From: Ixodes scapularis
Taxonomy: Eukaryota; Arthropoda; Arachnida; Ixodida; Ixodidae
Direction of reading: 5' to 3'
Assembly (NCBI RefSeq): GCF_016920785.2
Contig: NW_024609857.1
Location: 73,220,252-73,284,251 of the forward strand
DNA length: 64,000 bases
Position 1 is the stretch's first letter. Each line of letters opens with the position of its first letter. The notes beneath the pieces were generated by a model. The model ran no database searches and was not told the origin of the DNA. It worked only from the letters and a program-made list of their open reading frames with translations. This document shows, piece after piece, positions 33,891 to 46,187 of the stretch. Both the position numbers and the translations under genes were made by a program.

Positions 33891-34285
33891 ACTTAATTAA
33901 ACAACAATTAAAAAAAAGCACTTGCACGAATTTACATATACGTACATAAATCGAAAATGAACAGTTTCTTTATTTCACGACAAACACCATGAGATACATT
34001 TCCACGAAAACCTAGAGACTCCTCTCAGTGAGACTTTTGGTGTTGAACTGCGCTCGCCAAACTACGAACATCCACATTCAAGCTGCTAACTGCGAGTCAC
34101 AAAACATTGTGGAGGTTCTCGTCAGTCGTTCGTGAGCGGAAGTTGGATTTTATGCACTTCATTCGTGAAAAAGTCTGCTCGCAGACGGGCAGCGAATTAG
34201 TCAACTTTATTATTTTTTTTTTTTAGCTGACTGCGTAGGGGGGGAGGGGGGTTACCGGGAGGCTGACGGCCTTATGATACTACCT

Positions 34286-34330
34286 CGCGGGCCGGATCCG
34301 GCCCGCGGGCCGCTGGTTGCCGACCACTGC
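34286..34330. repeat. hAT-like terminus
   Basis: On the minus strand the sequence begins CAGTGGTCGGCAACCAGCGG, resembling hAT ends of the CAGTGGT type, and contains the self-complementary GGCCGGATCCGGCC. No partner end is found nearby. Confidence 0.35.
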
Positions 34331-34452
34331 ATTAGGTGACTTTTGGAGGGACACATCTTGAAGACTACGCGTCTTTTGAGTGGAAGTGGTCAATAGCTCG
34401 AGCGTGAGCACTCGGGAACACAGTGATACGGTTAAAATTAATGTTAAAAAAA

Positions 34453-36697
34453 CTAAGGGTGTGCGAATATTCGAAATTTCGAATACGAATCGAATATTTT
34501 TCTTACTCGAAACGTATTCAATCCGAAAATTGCATTTTCGGAAGTTCCCGAATATTCGCACAAACGGCGAATATTCAAGCAAGGAACGAATAATCTTCCT
34601 GCCATGCATTCCCCTATGAATATGTTTATTCACTGAGAAATGCGTAGGATGCGTGCGTTATCGGTCTGCTCCGTTTCTATCTGTCCGATGGCAGCAAGAC
34701 AGGATCAGTTTCGGTTTTTTTTTCACCAAGCGCTTTGTTGTGTGGCACTTTTATAGAAATGTGGTCTATCAATGAATTCAATAAAATAAACCTCGAGAGT
34801 TAAATATAAATATAAAATATATCTTGAAAGTTTTATCTAATATAGACGCTTTGCAAGCTGCTGTGCAGGGACGCCGCCATAACTGACCTTCAGTTGTTTT
34901 TTTTCCTCTTATATCGTTTATTTTACTTCATCATTACCATAGCAGGCCAGGTGATTGCCATATTAGATTCAACTGTGTCCTTTTCTAAAGCATCGGCCTT
35001 TGTAAGGATCGTCAACTACCGCTTCAGTTGCTCAGTATCTCGGTAAGACAAGAGAAGCTCGGCAATGGCGGCTGTAATTTGGCGCGTGTGTAAAGCGTCT
35101 ATAAATGTTTGAAAATAAAATGAAATAAAAAGCTAGGTGCGAGCAGAACATCGCATCGCCATTGACAACAACTGCGACCAGGCTGGATTGCGGATCGGGA
35201 GCCTGTCGGTGTTGCCACCGGTGGCCATTGCTTGACACCATGCAATACACGCAAGTCTATGGGAGAAACGCACAAAAGTAAGAATATTGAAGCATGTACG
35301 CTGTGCTCGGAGCGAGTATTTTATGGTGTGATGCGATCCTTATGTCGGGTGTTTGGAGATTGAATCGGTATTTTTCAAACGTTCGAACGCCGATTAAAAA
35401 CATCAAACGCACCTGTGCACCTACGGCTAGCTGGCAAGCTTGCTGTGGCAGTGGGGTAAACAAAGGAACTTGCGGTCAATGAGACCGTCCTCGAGGAAGC
35501 CCAGAAGTTGATGAATGACAAAGGAGTTCCATCTCGAGAGCGGCTTTCCGGGAGTGAGTGAATTCCGCGTAGCAAAGCCTTCGAGCTTGTCGTCTTACCT
35601 AGGATTACCGACTCCGCGGTAACCCTAGGTACATCTCGTTTCATTGAGCTGCACTACAGCGGAGTCACTCTCGACCATAAAATATTTATTTATAAGAACT
35701 GCGAGGGCTGTCAGTTTTAATGGTTGTAAGCAAGCTGTTTGACGGGCTTATCAAAAAGCTTCCAAAAAGTTGCAATGCCGATAACAGCTTAGAAACGGGG
35801 GACACGGCACTTTTTCTCGTTCTTCCCATAGAGTCCCATGCATTGGCTGGTGTCAATCAATGGCCACCGGTGCGACACTCGGCCCCAGCTGCCGAGGACG
35901 CGGTCCGCGTTCCAGCCTACTACAATACTATACAATAGAGATCAGTGCCTGCCACTCCCGCACAGTCAAAACTAGGGATGTCGCGAATCTGCCCAGGTTC
36001 GAGTTCGACCAAGTTCGACTTTTTCGAACTTTCAACGTGATGTTCAACAAAGGTTCGAGGGAAGTTAAACTTTTGTGCGCATGCGCCAAAATTTAAAAAA
36101 ACAAAAGACTAGTTGACTCTAAAAAGTGGAATATTTGTTGAGTTTATTGGCATCACTGGTTCCCATTAATACCTAGTAAAGCGTTAAAATCGCATATTTT
36201 CGTTTTTATACGGTGTAAACATTGGTAACCATTTTATGAAATATAAGATAAAGTAATTTCTAAATTATTTTTTTCCAAAAATTCAATATATTCGTGTAGT
36301 AGCCGGGCAACACTGCCCATGAGTCGAACTTCTTCGAACTTTAGTGAAAGGTCGCAGGTTTCCCGAGTGAAAGGGACTTTCTACTGGCATAAATACTGTT
36401 GCGGCGCGTGGGAAGCGCTTATTTTCTGAACACGTTGAGCAGTTAATTTTCCTACACGATAATTGGTAATAAGTCCATTACTAGAAGTATCTTTAGCCTA
36501 CTGCAGCCCAATAAAATGCAGTTTCATTGATTTATTTTAAGAAGACAATAAAACGGGCTGTTACTTATTGTCTTGCGGTTTTGTTTTTTTTTTATTACTA
36601 GACACATATCCGATATTCAATTCAATATTCTAACCCCGTTTTTGGCTTATTCGTTTTCTATTCGTATTCGGAAATTTCAATATTCACACACGCCTAG
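34453..36697. mobile_element. hAT-like TIR element with GAATATTCG ends, 2.2 kb
   Basis: CTAAGGGTGTGCGAATATTC on the left matches the right-end complement CTAGGCGTGTGTGAATATTG. The subterminal AATTTCGAATACGAAT also recurs. A-runs flank both sides, so the target duplication is unclear. Other inverted repeats are nested inside (35180-35890), and a TAGGGATGTCGCGAAT end at 35972 may be a further element. No transposase domain is recognised. Confidence 0.6.
35180..35890. mobile_element. Nested TIR element inside the hAT-like element
   Basis: CCACCGGTGGCCATTGCTTG (35216) pairs with the complement of CAATGGCCACCGGTGCGACA (about 35857-35876), and TCTATGGGA recurs inward. It encloses a 36-bp hairpin at 35597-35632 (TACCTAGG...CCTAGGTA). 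Confidence 0.5.
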
Positions 36698-37604
36698 AAA
36701 AAACTTAATTTCCTTTTTTTTACATTAATATTGTAAGAGGATTCGTGGCAAGGCTCTGCCTAGTCTTTTGTCTTGTAGATGTCAGAAATAAAAGCACCTT
36801 TCCGCAGACCCTACTTTATCCTAAGCCCACAGGTTTTTGGCGGTGCCGGGGTTTCTCGAAAAGACGTCGTGTAGAGGAAACAAACTGATTGCCCCCTTTG
36901 GGAGCAAAAGTTACGAACTAGCGAGGCATCCCGGACGCAAAGCTTGACACAATAGAGCGGAAGGCATCTCCGATTCTGTAAGGGTGTCATAATATCGAAG
37001 GGGCCTTAGCAGAACTGGGCATTAGCCCTGGAGCGGGCTGTATCCTCGGACCCTACGAAGAGACTCCGCATTCTCTTGACTGCTCAGGATGTACCGCTCA
37101 AGAGAAGATTAGTCGAGGGCAGGATGAGTTCAAAGAAGTGCTTCACACGTTTGGAACTACTTCCAGGTGTTTGCTAGAAGGATGTTTATGTTTTTAGTTC
37201 CGAGGAAAGGATAAGGGGGGAGCTACCCGTTTCATTATTATTTTTCTTTTTCTTCGTGAATTTATATCGGAGAGGGGAAGATGAAAAGGAAAACTTTGTG
37301 TACACCGGTTGCCTGCAGTTCTTTGTAAATAGTGTAAATAAAATTATTGCTAGAAACTATTGTTTCTTTTTTTATAGCGAAATTAAAAGTTATTTTGAAA
37401 GTAATTTTATTATTTTTAAGTATTTTGTAATTATAATTCATTACTTTCCTGCCGTGGCAATTTTAAGGTCATTGATTACATCTATCCGTTCCAGGAAAAG
37501 TAATTGACAATGTAATTTAATTACAAAATGAATGTAATTTGGTCACCTCGGATTCAATGTAAGGTGAAATAGAGTACAGGCAGACTATACACGAACTCAA
37601 CTCT
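36698..37604 (+). other. Intron segment with possible LTR-like remnant
   Basis: AGAAATAAAAGCACC with a downstream leader-like sequence (36785-36860) resembles an LTR end, but no partner or coding region supports this. The rest is AT-rich. Confidence 0.3.
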
Positions 37605-37870
37605 GTGACGTCACCGCGCGGTAAAGGCGCGTCGGTCGCCCTTCCGGTCTGGGGCAGTGGTAAGAAGTCCCCATGCCAGACGTGTATTCCTGCGTTGTTT
37701 GGAAGGAACCAGACAAAAACCTGCCGTCTCGTCAAAACGCCGCGACTGGGGCCGTATACCAAAAGTGCCGAGAAAGGTTTGAGAATCTGGATATGTGCCG
37801 TGAAAAGGGAAAAGCAGACGCCGTCGGACAACGATTGCTTGGGCGGGAAGCACTTCGGGTTGAATTCACG
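37605..37870 (+). pseudogene. Second THAP-like remnant
   Basis: One frame reads LRIWICAVKREKQTPSDNDC followed by GGKHF. This matches the second half of a THAP domain (conserved Trp, Pro, Cys and the C-x2-H step, here C-x3-H). An alternative frame supplies a Met-Pro start (MPDVYSCVVWKEP, 37673), implying a frameshift. No TIRs are found around it. The source may be a P-like transposon or a host THAP gene. Confidence 0.4.
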
Positions 37871-38149
37871 GATACTTGTGGTCATCAGATTTTTTTTTTT
37901 TTTGTTCCAACATGAACGCCAGAAAACCGTCAAGTTGTGCGGACCACCTGCGGACTACGTTCAGTGCGTCTTAAGTTCAAATGGCCGCCTGATCGTTCGA
38001 ACTGTCGACTGCTCTTTCAAACGTTTCTGCTTGTCGTCTGCTCTCTTAGACGACGCCGGCCCGTAGACCAAATTTTAACCCGGTACTTGCGATAAGAAGT
38101 AAGTGCAGGCCTCAAAAGATTTAAATTTGAAGGTTGGTAAGCAGGCTCG

Positions 38150-38336
38150 ATGTAAACAGTAGATACAAGGAGATGTTGATCATTGTTACCAGTGACCATC
38201 ACCGACTTGTTATGACTAATTCACTTGGTGCGATTCTGCTTGCGATTTTCAGTATCGACGTCGACTATCTCAGCTACGGTTCACGCTTTTACAGCCCGAG
38301 CGGCGTCGCTACTGAAAATTTCGAGCGAAATCTCAT
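38150..38336 (+). repeat. Dispersed repeat, copy 2 (inverted to 33704-33890)
   Basis: Matches the reverse complement of copy 1 with moderate divergence. Both copies are in the same receptor intron. Confidence 0.7.
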
Positions 38337-39221
38337 CGTGCGAATCAGGCATTAGCGTATATACTGCGGCGTCCACGCGGAATGAATCGCCACATGTAAC
38401 ATTATTCACGTTAAGTTTTGTGGTGTAACGAGCCTCGGTAATTTCGTTGACGCCCTCAAGATAATCACACATCGCCAGGAGGGCGTAAAATCAACAATTC
38501 GAACGCGAAAAAGGGCAGGGGGACTCACACCGACGCCGACAACATCGCATTTCAATGGTTTGTTTATGGGCGACGGCGAGCTTCTTGCCCCCACCCCCAT
38601 CGCGCATGCGCGGCGCCGGTGGCGTCCGCTAGGGGCGCTCCGGTTTGTTTGTAAACATGAGTTGGTGTATACGGAGATCAACGCCGGGAGAGGAGGAGAG
38701 GAATGCGCGCTAAAACGTCATTGCGCCGAGCTCTGATTGGATGAATTAGTGGGTAGACGGAAAGGCATTAGCCGTCTTTGTATCGGCCCATTGTCTCCCT
38801 CCATTTAGATTGAACGAGAGTGTTGTCTGTTCCTCGCGCGGTGTCTGGCGTTCGGACGCCGTCATTTGGCGTTTGGCGTCCGAACGCGTTCGAACAGTGC
38901 GGAGAGACAAGGGTATCTAGCCTTTGCGTTTACCCTCTATCCTCCCAATGAGATCTCGGCGTTTTGACGTCCCTGCACGCCGTCATCTAGGCCTCTTCTG
39001 TTTCTCTCAGGTACGACCAATCAACTGCGATTCTTTTCATTACCTCAATCTGCTTTCTGTCCGTGGGTGTAGGTGGGAGCCTGATCACGTGGAGAAAGAT
39101 AGAGTTATGACTGGTCCAACGAGCATGTAACTTACACCGCACTGCTTAGGGAAGGAACGGAGTATACCCTATTCTTTCATTTCGAGACCCGGTTCTTCTG
39201 ACCACCCACCAAACCCCACAG
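38337..39221 (+). other. Intron segment up to the M3 exon
   Basis: GC-rich with no recognised element, ending in the acceptor CCAAACCCCACAG at 39221. Confidence 0.6.
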
Positions 39222-39420
39222 GGCGGCCTCCACGCGACTGGTGGCCATCACCTGGTGGCTCTTCTCGCTGGTCATCGTGTCCTTCTACACGGCCAACATG
39301 GCCGCCTTCCTGGTCAACGAGAAGCTCAAGTTTCCCATAGAAAACGTCCACGACCTGGCGCGACAGTCCAAGATACAGTACGGGTGCGTCTTGTCCGGAT
39401 CCACGGCGGCGTTTTTCAAG
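39222..39420 (+). CDS. Kainate-type glutamate receptor, exon: M3 and start of S2
   Basis: The first base completes the split AG|G codon from the previous exon. The exon ends TTC AAG|GTACAC in phase 0. It encodes AASTRLVAITWWLFSLVIVS, the M3 gate motif FYTANMAAFL, the linker and S2 start, and LSGSTAAFFK with the Ser-Thr pair that contacts glutamate. The gate motif differs from the near-invariant SYTANLAAF at two positions (Ser to Phe, Leu to Met). Length and junctions fit an internal exon of this family. The neighbouring introns are 9.2 and 13.8 kb. Confidence 0.93.
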
Positions 39421-39774
39421 GTACACGTCAGGATGATCGCACATTGTTCAGTCTTGTTGCATTTCGTAGCTGCCAGTCAAGTGACCTTTTCAGTTACGAA
39501 AAAGTGTGAGTAAGTAGATAGATTTTTCAAACTTTTTTTTTTGTTCGTGAAATTTACTTTTCACCGGCAGCTGGTTAGATATTTGAAAATGTCGTTCCAA
39601 ATGTTTCTCAATGTTTGTTTTGCTTTGCTGTGGTTGCTGTTTTTGTATTTCGCACATTTTTTCACGTTGGCGGTGTTACATGTATTTGATTGGTTTATGT
39701 ATTGATGAGTTTTTCGTTTAAACTTTAGAATAAGAAATACACCGACATACCAGATAATTTACTCAATGAAACAC

Positions 39775-39955
39775 TAAAGGCTGGTTCCCACTTGCAGTGG
39801 ACCGCTGCGCTGTTCACGTGTAGGTACTTATCATCTGCCATGAGCAACAGTTTTGACGGTGCGATACAAATTTGGTGAACGCTCCCGTCAGCACGCGCTT
39901 AGCGCGGTCAGCGCTCTGCTTATAGCGCTCCGCTGTTTGTGCGAACAGGCCTTTA
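39775..39955. mobile_element. Small MITE with TAAAGGC ends
   Basis: TAAAGGCTGGTTC at the left and GAACAGGCCTTTA at the right form imperfect inverted repeats. It directly abuts the next foldback element. Confidence 0.5.
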
Positions 39956-40112
39956 AGCCTAGTTCACATCCAGCGGTTTTGACCCTAGAGCGGCGCGATT
40001 TCTGCCGTCGCGGCGCTCTGGCCAGCACCAGCGGTTGAGCGGCACGAGCGCCGCGACGGCAGAAATCGCGCCGCTTTAGGGCCAAAATCGCTGCATGTGA
40101 AACATGCTTTAG
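39952..40112. mobile_element. Foldback element with about 70-bp arms
   Basis: TTCACATCCAGCGGTTTTG at the left pairs with CAAAATCGCTGCATGTGAA at the right, and GGCGCGATTTCTGCCGTCGC pairs with its exact complement. The centre is about 25 bp. Confidence 0.75.
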
Positions 40113-42948
40113 GGTCCATCCGGCGTTTTCTACATAAGAAATAGGCACAAAAAGTGCGGCCAATATGTCTGAACGTTGAAATAAATTGACTATACAATAA
40201 GTTCTGTCCCTTGTGTATATACCAATAAAAATAAACCAATACAAGTGTAAAGCATAAAACAACAATCAACTCGTGTTTTTAATGCGCTTGAGTGGTTTTA
40301 ACAAAAAGTGTATGGCACAGGTATTGCTCCTTTTTCCTCAACGCATCTTTTTTTTTTTTTTATTGGATGTATTTAGACTCGAGAATTACTTCAATAGACG
40401 TAACGCGTTGCCTATAACTGAGCTAATTCAACAATCTAGCCGTTATATTTTTAGTAGTGATTCCTGTATTACGAAACCTCTGTAAAGGATTACCGTTACT
40501 TGTCGTTACATTTTTCGTCAATATAAAAACAACATTTTACTTGTGATAACCAGTATATTACAAACACAAGAGGTATAGCTCTCTCTGTACCTAAGGAATC
40601 AATATAAAAAAGGGAGGCCCCATGCTTATGCATTCAAACCATACCACAACACATCCGGGAACAAAAAGGGCATCAACGTTATCATATTCCTTCACATTGT
40701 TCGTTTTACGTTTATCGTATTTTTCTTCGGGGACGGGAGAAGGCGCGTTTCCTTCAAACACTTAATAACTCTACTTATGCCTTTGTGTTAGCAATAACTT
40801 CAGCGAACGTGGTGTGAATCTTATATTCATGGGAAATGATTACCTACATAATAACAGTATGTATTGATATAGACGGCATCGAAAGATATCTAAATAGAAA
40901 CTGGGTGAGCGTTATCATGATTGCAAGGGATCATCGTCACTTAGCATGTGACCGACTAATCAAAAAAGTTGGCCACCGATTGGATGCACACGAAGAACGT
41001 TGATCAAACTGACAGGTAAACTAATATTATTTGAACGCTGAATACGCTAAGCACTGGACCGAGTTTCAGGTTCTGATAGGTTCCCCGAAAACTCGCATAT
41101 GTTCTCTATCGCTCCGCTTTTTTTACAATCTGTTTTGGACGACTCGTGAATTCCATTTCGGTCTATACAAAAAAAAAAAAAAACAACAGGAACCATAGAA
41201 GACCAATTACCTATGTTCACAATTTCAAACAGGAAGCATAGATCAATTAATTAGTAGGACTGTTTTGAATCTTGTGTAAGCCACGCAAACGTGTCTTTTA
41301 TCAGAAATCACTCGTTCTATTGGCGAGGATAGCAAGGCGCATATACAAAGAAATAAGGTGGCATGTGTTATCACGGAACCGATATTTCTAGTAACGACCA
41401 GATGAATTGTCTTCCAGCGCAAGCCCATGAATAAAACTATTTTATAATTTGGGTTGGGTTACGTTAAAAATAATTTTGAATATAGTTTATAGTTGTCTGT
41501 TCTAAGAATGCCAGTGAACGTGCGTACAACGGCGAGTGAATTAGTCCTTAAAGCCCGACCTACAAAACGTTTTTCAGCAAGGTAGGAAAATGATCTTGTA
41601 GATCGGCTTTTAACAAACTTTTAGGTAAGGTGCTTTTAGGCTAGGCGGGCTGAGATTTCCTTTGTCATTATTAATTACATTTAGACACATAAAAATGTAA
41701 TAATAACATGTTTTATTACCATCAACGTTACATTAATTTAGCATACCAAGGCAAAAAGCTGTCTTGAAACAGCTTTTTTCATTTCATACGTAGATCACCC
41801 AAAACTTCAATGAAAGCAGCGTGTGGCGGTATGATCTTTCTTTGAACGTGCGTACCTTACTGTCCGTGCACATTTTTTTTCACCGGGAGCGCAGAGAGAG
41901 TTTATTTCTGTGATCCAAACGAAAATGGCAATATGATTTGTTTGACCCAGGAATAAATAAAGCAGGGCAGGTAGGTGACACCGGGCCTGTTCATACGCTC
42001 CAATGCAATCCCGGAAGAGGTGGAAAGGCGCATCTGGTTGATCGGGATGATTGTACTTTTAAAAGAATGGGGGATTCTTTTAAAAGTACAATAAGGAGAA
42101 ATTTCGTAAATGTTCTGACGGGTTTATCTTTTCTAGATTGAAGGAGAAATATAAGCTAGTTTAAACGGGGTGTCCTGTTCGAAACATTTGACCCGCTGAT
42201 GCAGCAACATCTTGAGCATTTCAGGACCTAATATGAGAAGTCGCTACAATTTCCTTTGTTTTTGCGTGACTATTATATTTAGCTTTGAAGATTGGTGTGT
42301 TGTTTCGTCTACTTTGTTACAACAGTGTTTACAGAAATCCCAAGTTCGCGTAGCTGTATGGATCGAACTCGTCGAACCAAAAGCTTCCCATTATTCATGT
42401 CACAACACCGCCCCCCCCCCCCTCCCTCCCCCAGACGATTTTTTTTCTTCTGATAAGAGAAAATAAAAATGGACCTTCATGAATTATGAGCAGTGAACGG
42501 AATTTCGCAGTACAGATTCTACCGCGGCCATTGGCCGGACCTCCGCAGCATAAATCCGCGCGTTAAAAACCGCACTAAACGCTCGCATTGGCGGTGCCTT
42601 TCGGCGGCCAGTCAGGCATTGCGCCGTTATCTTTCATTCGTTCACGTATGTGTATTTCCCAAAGGCCTGGACGCGGAGAAACGGCACACCAATTTATCAC
42701 GTCCAGAACTCGCATTAACGTCACGTCTTCGTAGCCTGCTTTTTGACGGCGCTAAATGAGACAAGCTTCGATTCAGGTCCTCGTTTCTTTGAATCCAGTC
42801 GCTACACAAACGGCGATTTATCTTCTCGTCACGAGCAAAAAATAAATATAAAAAATATTTGCTCTTTTTTTTTTAATATGACGGCGTTCCCATGCTTAGA
42901 GGGTCAACGCGCTAACCTACTAGCGTTAATTTTCCGATAGCATAACAT
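40113..42948 (+). other. Receptor intron sequence without recognised elements
   Basis: AT-rich, with poly-A/T tracts (for example a T run at 40349-40360 and an A run at 41168-41182) and a C-rich tract at 42408-42432. A palindromic GATTGTACTTTTAAAAGAAT / ATTCTTTTAAAAGTACAAT pair sits at 42049-42091. Confidence 0.5.
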
Positions 42949-43411
42949 TTAATAACCTACTTACACTAGCGCTCTTAACTGTCATTAAGCCAACGACAGT
43001 TGATTTCATCGCGATCGGCCGGAGTCACACGGTGGTGCCAACTGCCATTAAGCTACTAACGATCGTTGAGTTCAACTGAGCTCGCCTCGCATTCGGGAGG
43101 AGATCAAACCGTGGCTCCCCAAGCGGCTCATTTTAGAACTACAGGGATGGGGACAACAAATAACATTTATTCAGCGCTCGGCTGGAGTTGGTGCTCTCCG
43201 GTCGCCCGAGGGGGAGGAGGGGCTCTTTTGTTACCACTCGGGCCTGCAGGAACAGTGCAGCATGCACGGTATATGTGCCCAGCGCAGAAGTCCAAGTGTG
43301 TCAAGCACGCATCCTCTGATGACTGCTTCCGGGAGGGATCCGGAACTAACAGTAAACGTCACAGCGCAGCTCTTAAGTGCCCGTTACCGCGTTTCGCGGT
43401 GTCACCGTCGG

Positions 43412-44275
43412 CGTAACCGCCCCGCTAAATTCAGCGAAAAATTGAAATGGTGTCGAGGTCACGTGACGTCAATTTTCTCGCTAAATCTAGCGGAGAAAAT
43501 GAATTTGTTATTGGGTGACGTGACACGAAGTCATGTGACATTATTTCCCCCGCTAAGTTCAGCGGGGAAACTGAATTTGTGTTGAGGTCACGTGACGTGA
43601 TTCCCCCCCCCCCCCCTAAATTTAGTGGGAAACTAGACCCGCTAAAATTAGCGGGGAAATTTTCTCGCTAAATTTAGCAGGAAACTTTAGCGGGAGGAGG
43701 AGAAAAGAAAGAAAAGTGAAAGACGTTTACAATCCCCTGTAACGCCGTATCTAAGCGCAGCTTTTGAGGAGGAGGGGAAGCTACTGAGAGGAGGGTGTGC
43801 CCCGTCTACTCATCCGTACCCTCCCCTCCTCCTCACCTGTTCCCCTCCCATTTAGTGGGAACTTTTCGCTAAATTTCCCGACAAAATTTAGCGGAAAAAA
43901 TTCTCCGGTAATGTTAGCGGGGAATTTTTCCCGCAAAATTTAGTGGGGAACTTTTCCGCTAAATTTAGCGGGGACATTTTTACGCTCAATTTAGCGGTGA
44001 ACTTTCTGCTAAATTTAGCGGGGAAATTTTTCTTCTAAATTTAGCGGAAGCATTTTTTTGCTAAATTTAGCGGGGAGTTTCTTCCGCTAAATGTAGCAGG
44101 GGAATTCTTCAGCTAAATTTAGCGTGGAAATTTTTCCGTAAAATTTAGCGGGGAAATTTTTCCGCTACATTTACCAGGAAATTTCTTCCGCTAATTTTAG
44201 CGGGAAAATTTTTCCGCTAAATATAGCGGGGAATTTTTTTTCGCTAAGTTTAGCGGGCCAATTTACCCATAATGC
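43412..44275. repeat. Palindromic minisatellite built on CCGCTAAATTTAGCGG
   Basis: The self-complementary 16-mer CCGCTAAATTTAGCGG and variants recur about every 26-30 bp, separated by GGAAATTTTTCC-type spacers. At least 14 copies lie between 43850 and 44262, with looser copies from 43412 to 43690. CACGTGACGTCA-type palindromes flank the array on the left. Confidence 0.85.
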
Positions 44276-44649
44276 AACGCGCGGTGACGTCACGAGTGAT
44301 GTCACTTGTGACCCTCATGGCGTCACACGTGACCTAACGTGTGACGTCATAATGGGAGACGTCCTATAATGCAACGCGCGTTTACGCCGACGCCGACGGC
44401 GGCGCCACTCAAGCCGGAAACGGGCGCCTAAGAGCTGTGCTCTAAAAGGAGGAGGAGGAGGAGGAGCCTACACTCCCCTCCGTACCCTCCCCTCCTTTTT
44501 AAGAGCTGCGCTCTAATTTCGCATTACAGAGATTGTAAACGTTTTCATTTTTTTTACGTTAGACTGTACCCCGCGCTCTATTGAAGATTACGTGGACATA
44601 CCAACAATGCCTGTGGTCATGTCCACAAGCTGTGTGTTGGGGAATCACC

Positions 44650-44840
44650 AAGGGCGTAGCCGGGGGGGGGGGGGGGGGGGGAGGGGTTATGTGGCCTCAC
44701 CCCCCCTCCCCCGAAATCCAGTCAACCCTATAATATACAGATGCAATTTGACCCGCACCCCCCTCTCCGTACCCGAAGTCATGGACATCCCAGCCCCCTC
44801 TTCCCCCCCCACGAAAAAAGTTCCTGGCGACGCCACTGGT
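44650..44840. mobile_element. Small TIR element with a G20 run
   Basis: AAGGGCGTAGCCGG at the left and CCTGGCGACGCCACTGG at the right resemble a common MITE end pair. G20 at 44662-44681 follows the left end. Confidence 0.4.
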
Positions 44841-46187
44841 AAACACCGAGGTGTGGGGACGACAAATAGAGGGTCTTTAACAACAAACGGGTCAGGGCGT
44901 CCCCTATAGTTCGATCTTTTTGACAATACTCTATTTCACTTTAGGATGTACCGCAGGAAAGGCTACAAGCGCGAGCTCCTTGCTCTGGGGCAGATCTCGG
45001 AGCTAATCTGATAACGTTGACCATAGCCAAAGCTCGGCGAGGGCGGCCATTATAATTTTGGGGCCGATAAGGCTTTCGTTTTGTCTCTTTTGCTTCAATT
45101 CGTGAGAAAAGTTCTGATTTTCGTTTGTTTACTCTAAAAACAAAACAAAAACAAAAAAGTTTATTTTATTTTGTTATAAGTGTTTATCATGAGTTAATAG
45201 TGTGCAACGCTATTTAAAAAAGATAACGAGACATCAATTTTGGTTTCGTTTCGGTTTCAACGTCGTCCCTTGACGCGCATTTCAACGTGATTGTCAACGT
45301 TATTAGATTAGCTCACTTATGAAACTGCTCATAGACGCTGCTTGCACTCACCACGACTGGCCTCCCGTCGTTCGACGCGCTGGACGGCTGCTATGGTAAC
45401 TGCAGCGTATTCTTTGGAATACGTATGTTTCGAAGCACAGCGTCTAGATGCCGTTCCAGCTCTGCTCTATGGAACACACAGTTAGGAAACGAAAATCTGT
45501 ATGCGCTTCAAACGACGGGAGGCGGACTGAAGTAAGTGAGGGGGCTATCCCTCTCCACGGGAGTTCCACAACTGAGGTAATCTAGTAACCTTGGCTACGG
45601 TATTGTGCCTGGAGCGCGTCTTTGGATGGTGTGCTTAGCGTCCTATGCTGCCCATACATCACAAGAGTATGCACCGTGTAACACCGGACAAACTTAATTG
45701 AGCTCAGTGACAGTTGTGAGACGTCAGCGATCGTTGGCTTAATGACAGTTAAGAGCACTCGTGTAACTAGGGTATTAATTTCCCCAAAAATGCGGCGAAG
45801 TAAGTGTAGAGAACGACACCTGGAACACCAACGAATAATTCGACTTTCCGATGTTTCTTTTGTTGGGGTACGTTGATTAATTTTATACTTTCGTCATTTA
45901 TTTCACATTTAAAACACCACGTTGAGATCGTCAATCTTAGTCTCGCGTTCGAATTGCGATTCCTCCATTGCATTCGCATGTAAATATTGCCGGTTAAAGC
46001 GAGCAAATAATTTTCCGCGCGCACAGTTTTTTACCGACGCGCGTATGATACGACTTGGTGGCGCCACCCTTTGTTAAGTTCTGCAAACACGTTCGCTCGG
46101 AAAGGGGCTTGTCTCCGGAACATAAGGCTGTTTTTCTCTCGGCTTAGTGCCGATACGCTGTAGTGCCGACATAGAGAAGGCTTTACT

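Larger units (their letters stand above)
42949..45778. mobile_element. TTAA-flanked 2.8-kb TIR element carrying a minisatellite
   Basis: The left end TTAATAACCTACTTACAC is followed by GCTCTTAACTGTCATTAAGC. The complement of the right end is TTAATACCCTAGTTACAC followed by the same GCTCTTAACTGTCATTAAGC block. TTAA at each outer end fits a TTAA duplication (piggyBac-like), and CCCTAG is reminiscent of piggyBac ends. No transposase is recognised. It is loaded with secondary repeats (43412-44275 and 44650-44840). Confidence 0.65.

Noticed and set aside
37605..38066. 153-codon intact gene
   Set aside because: Only part of the frame resembles a THAP domain and another frame supplies the start, so it is a remnant.
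43412..44275. CRISPR-like array
   Set aside because: The regular short repeat lacks unique spacers, each unit is itself palindromic, no cas genes are present and the genome is eukaryotic.
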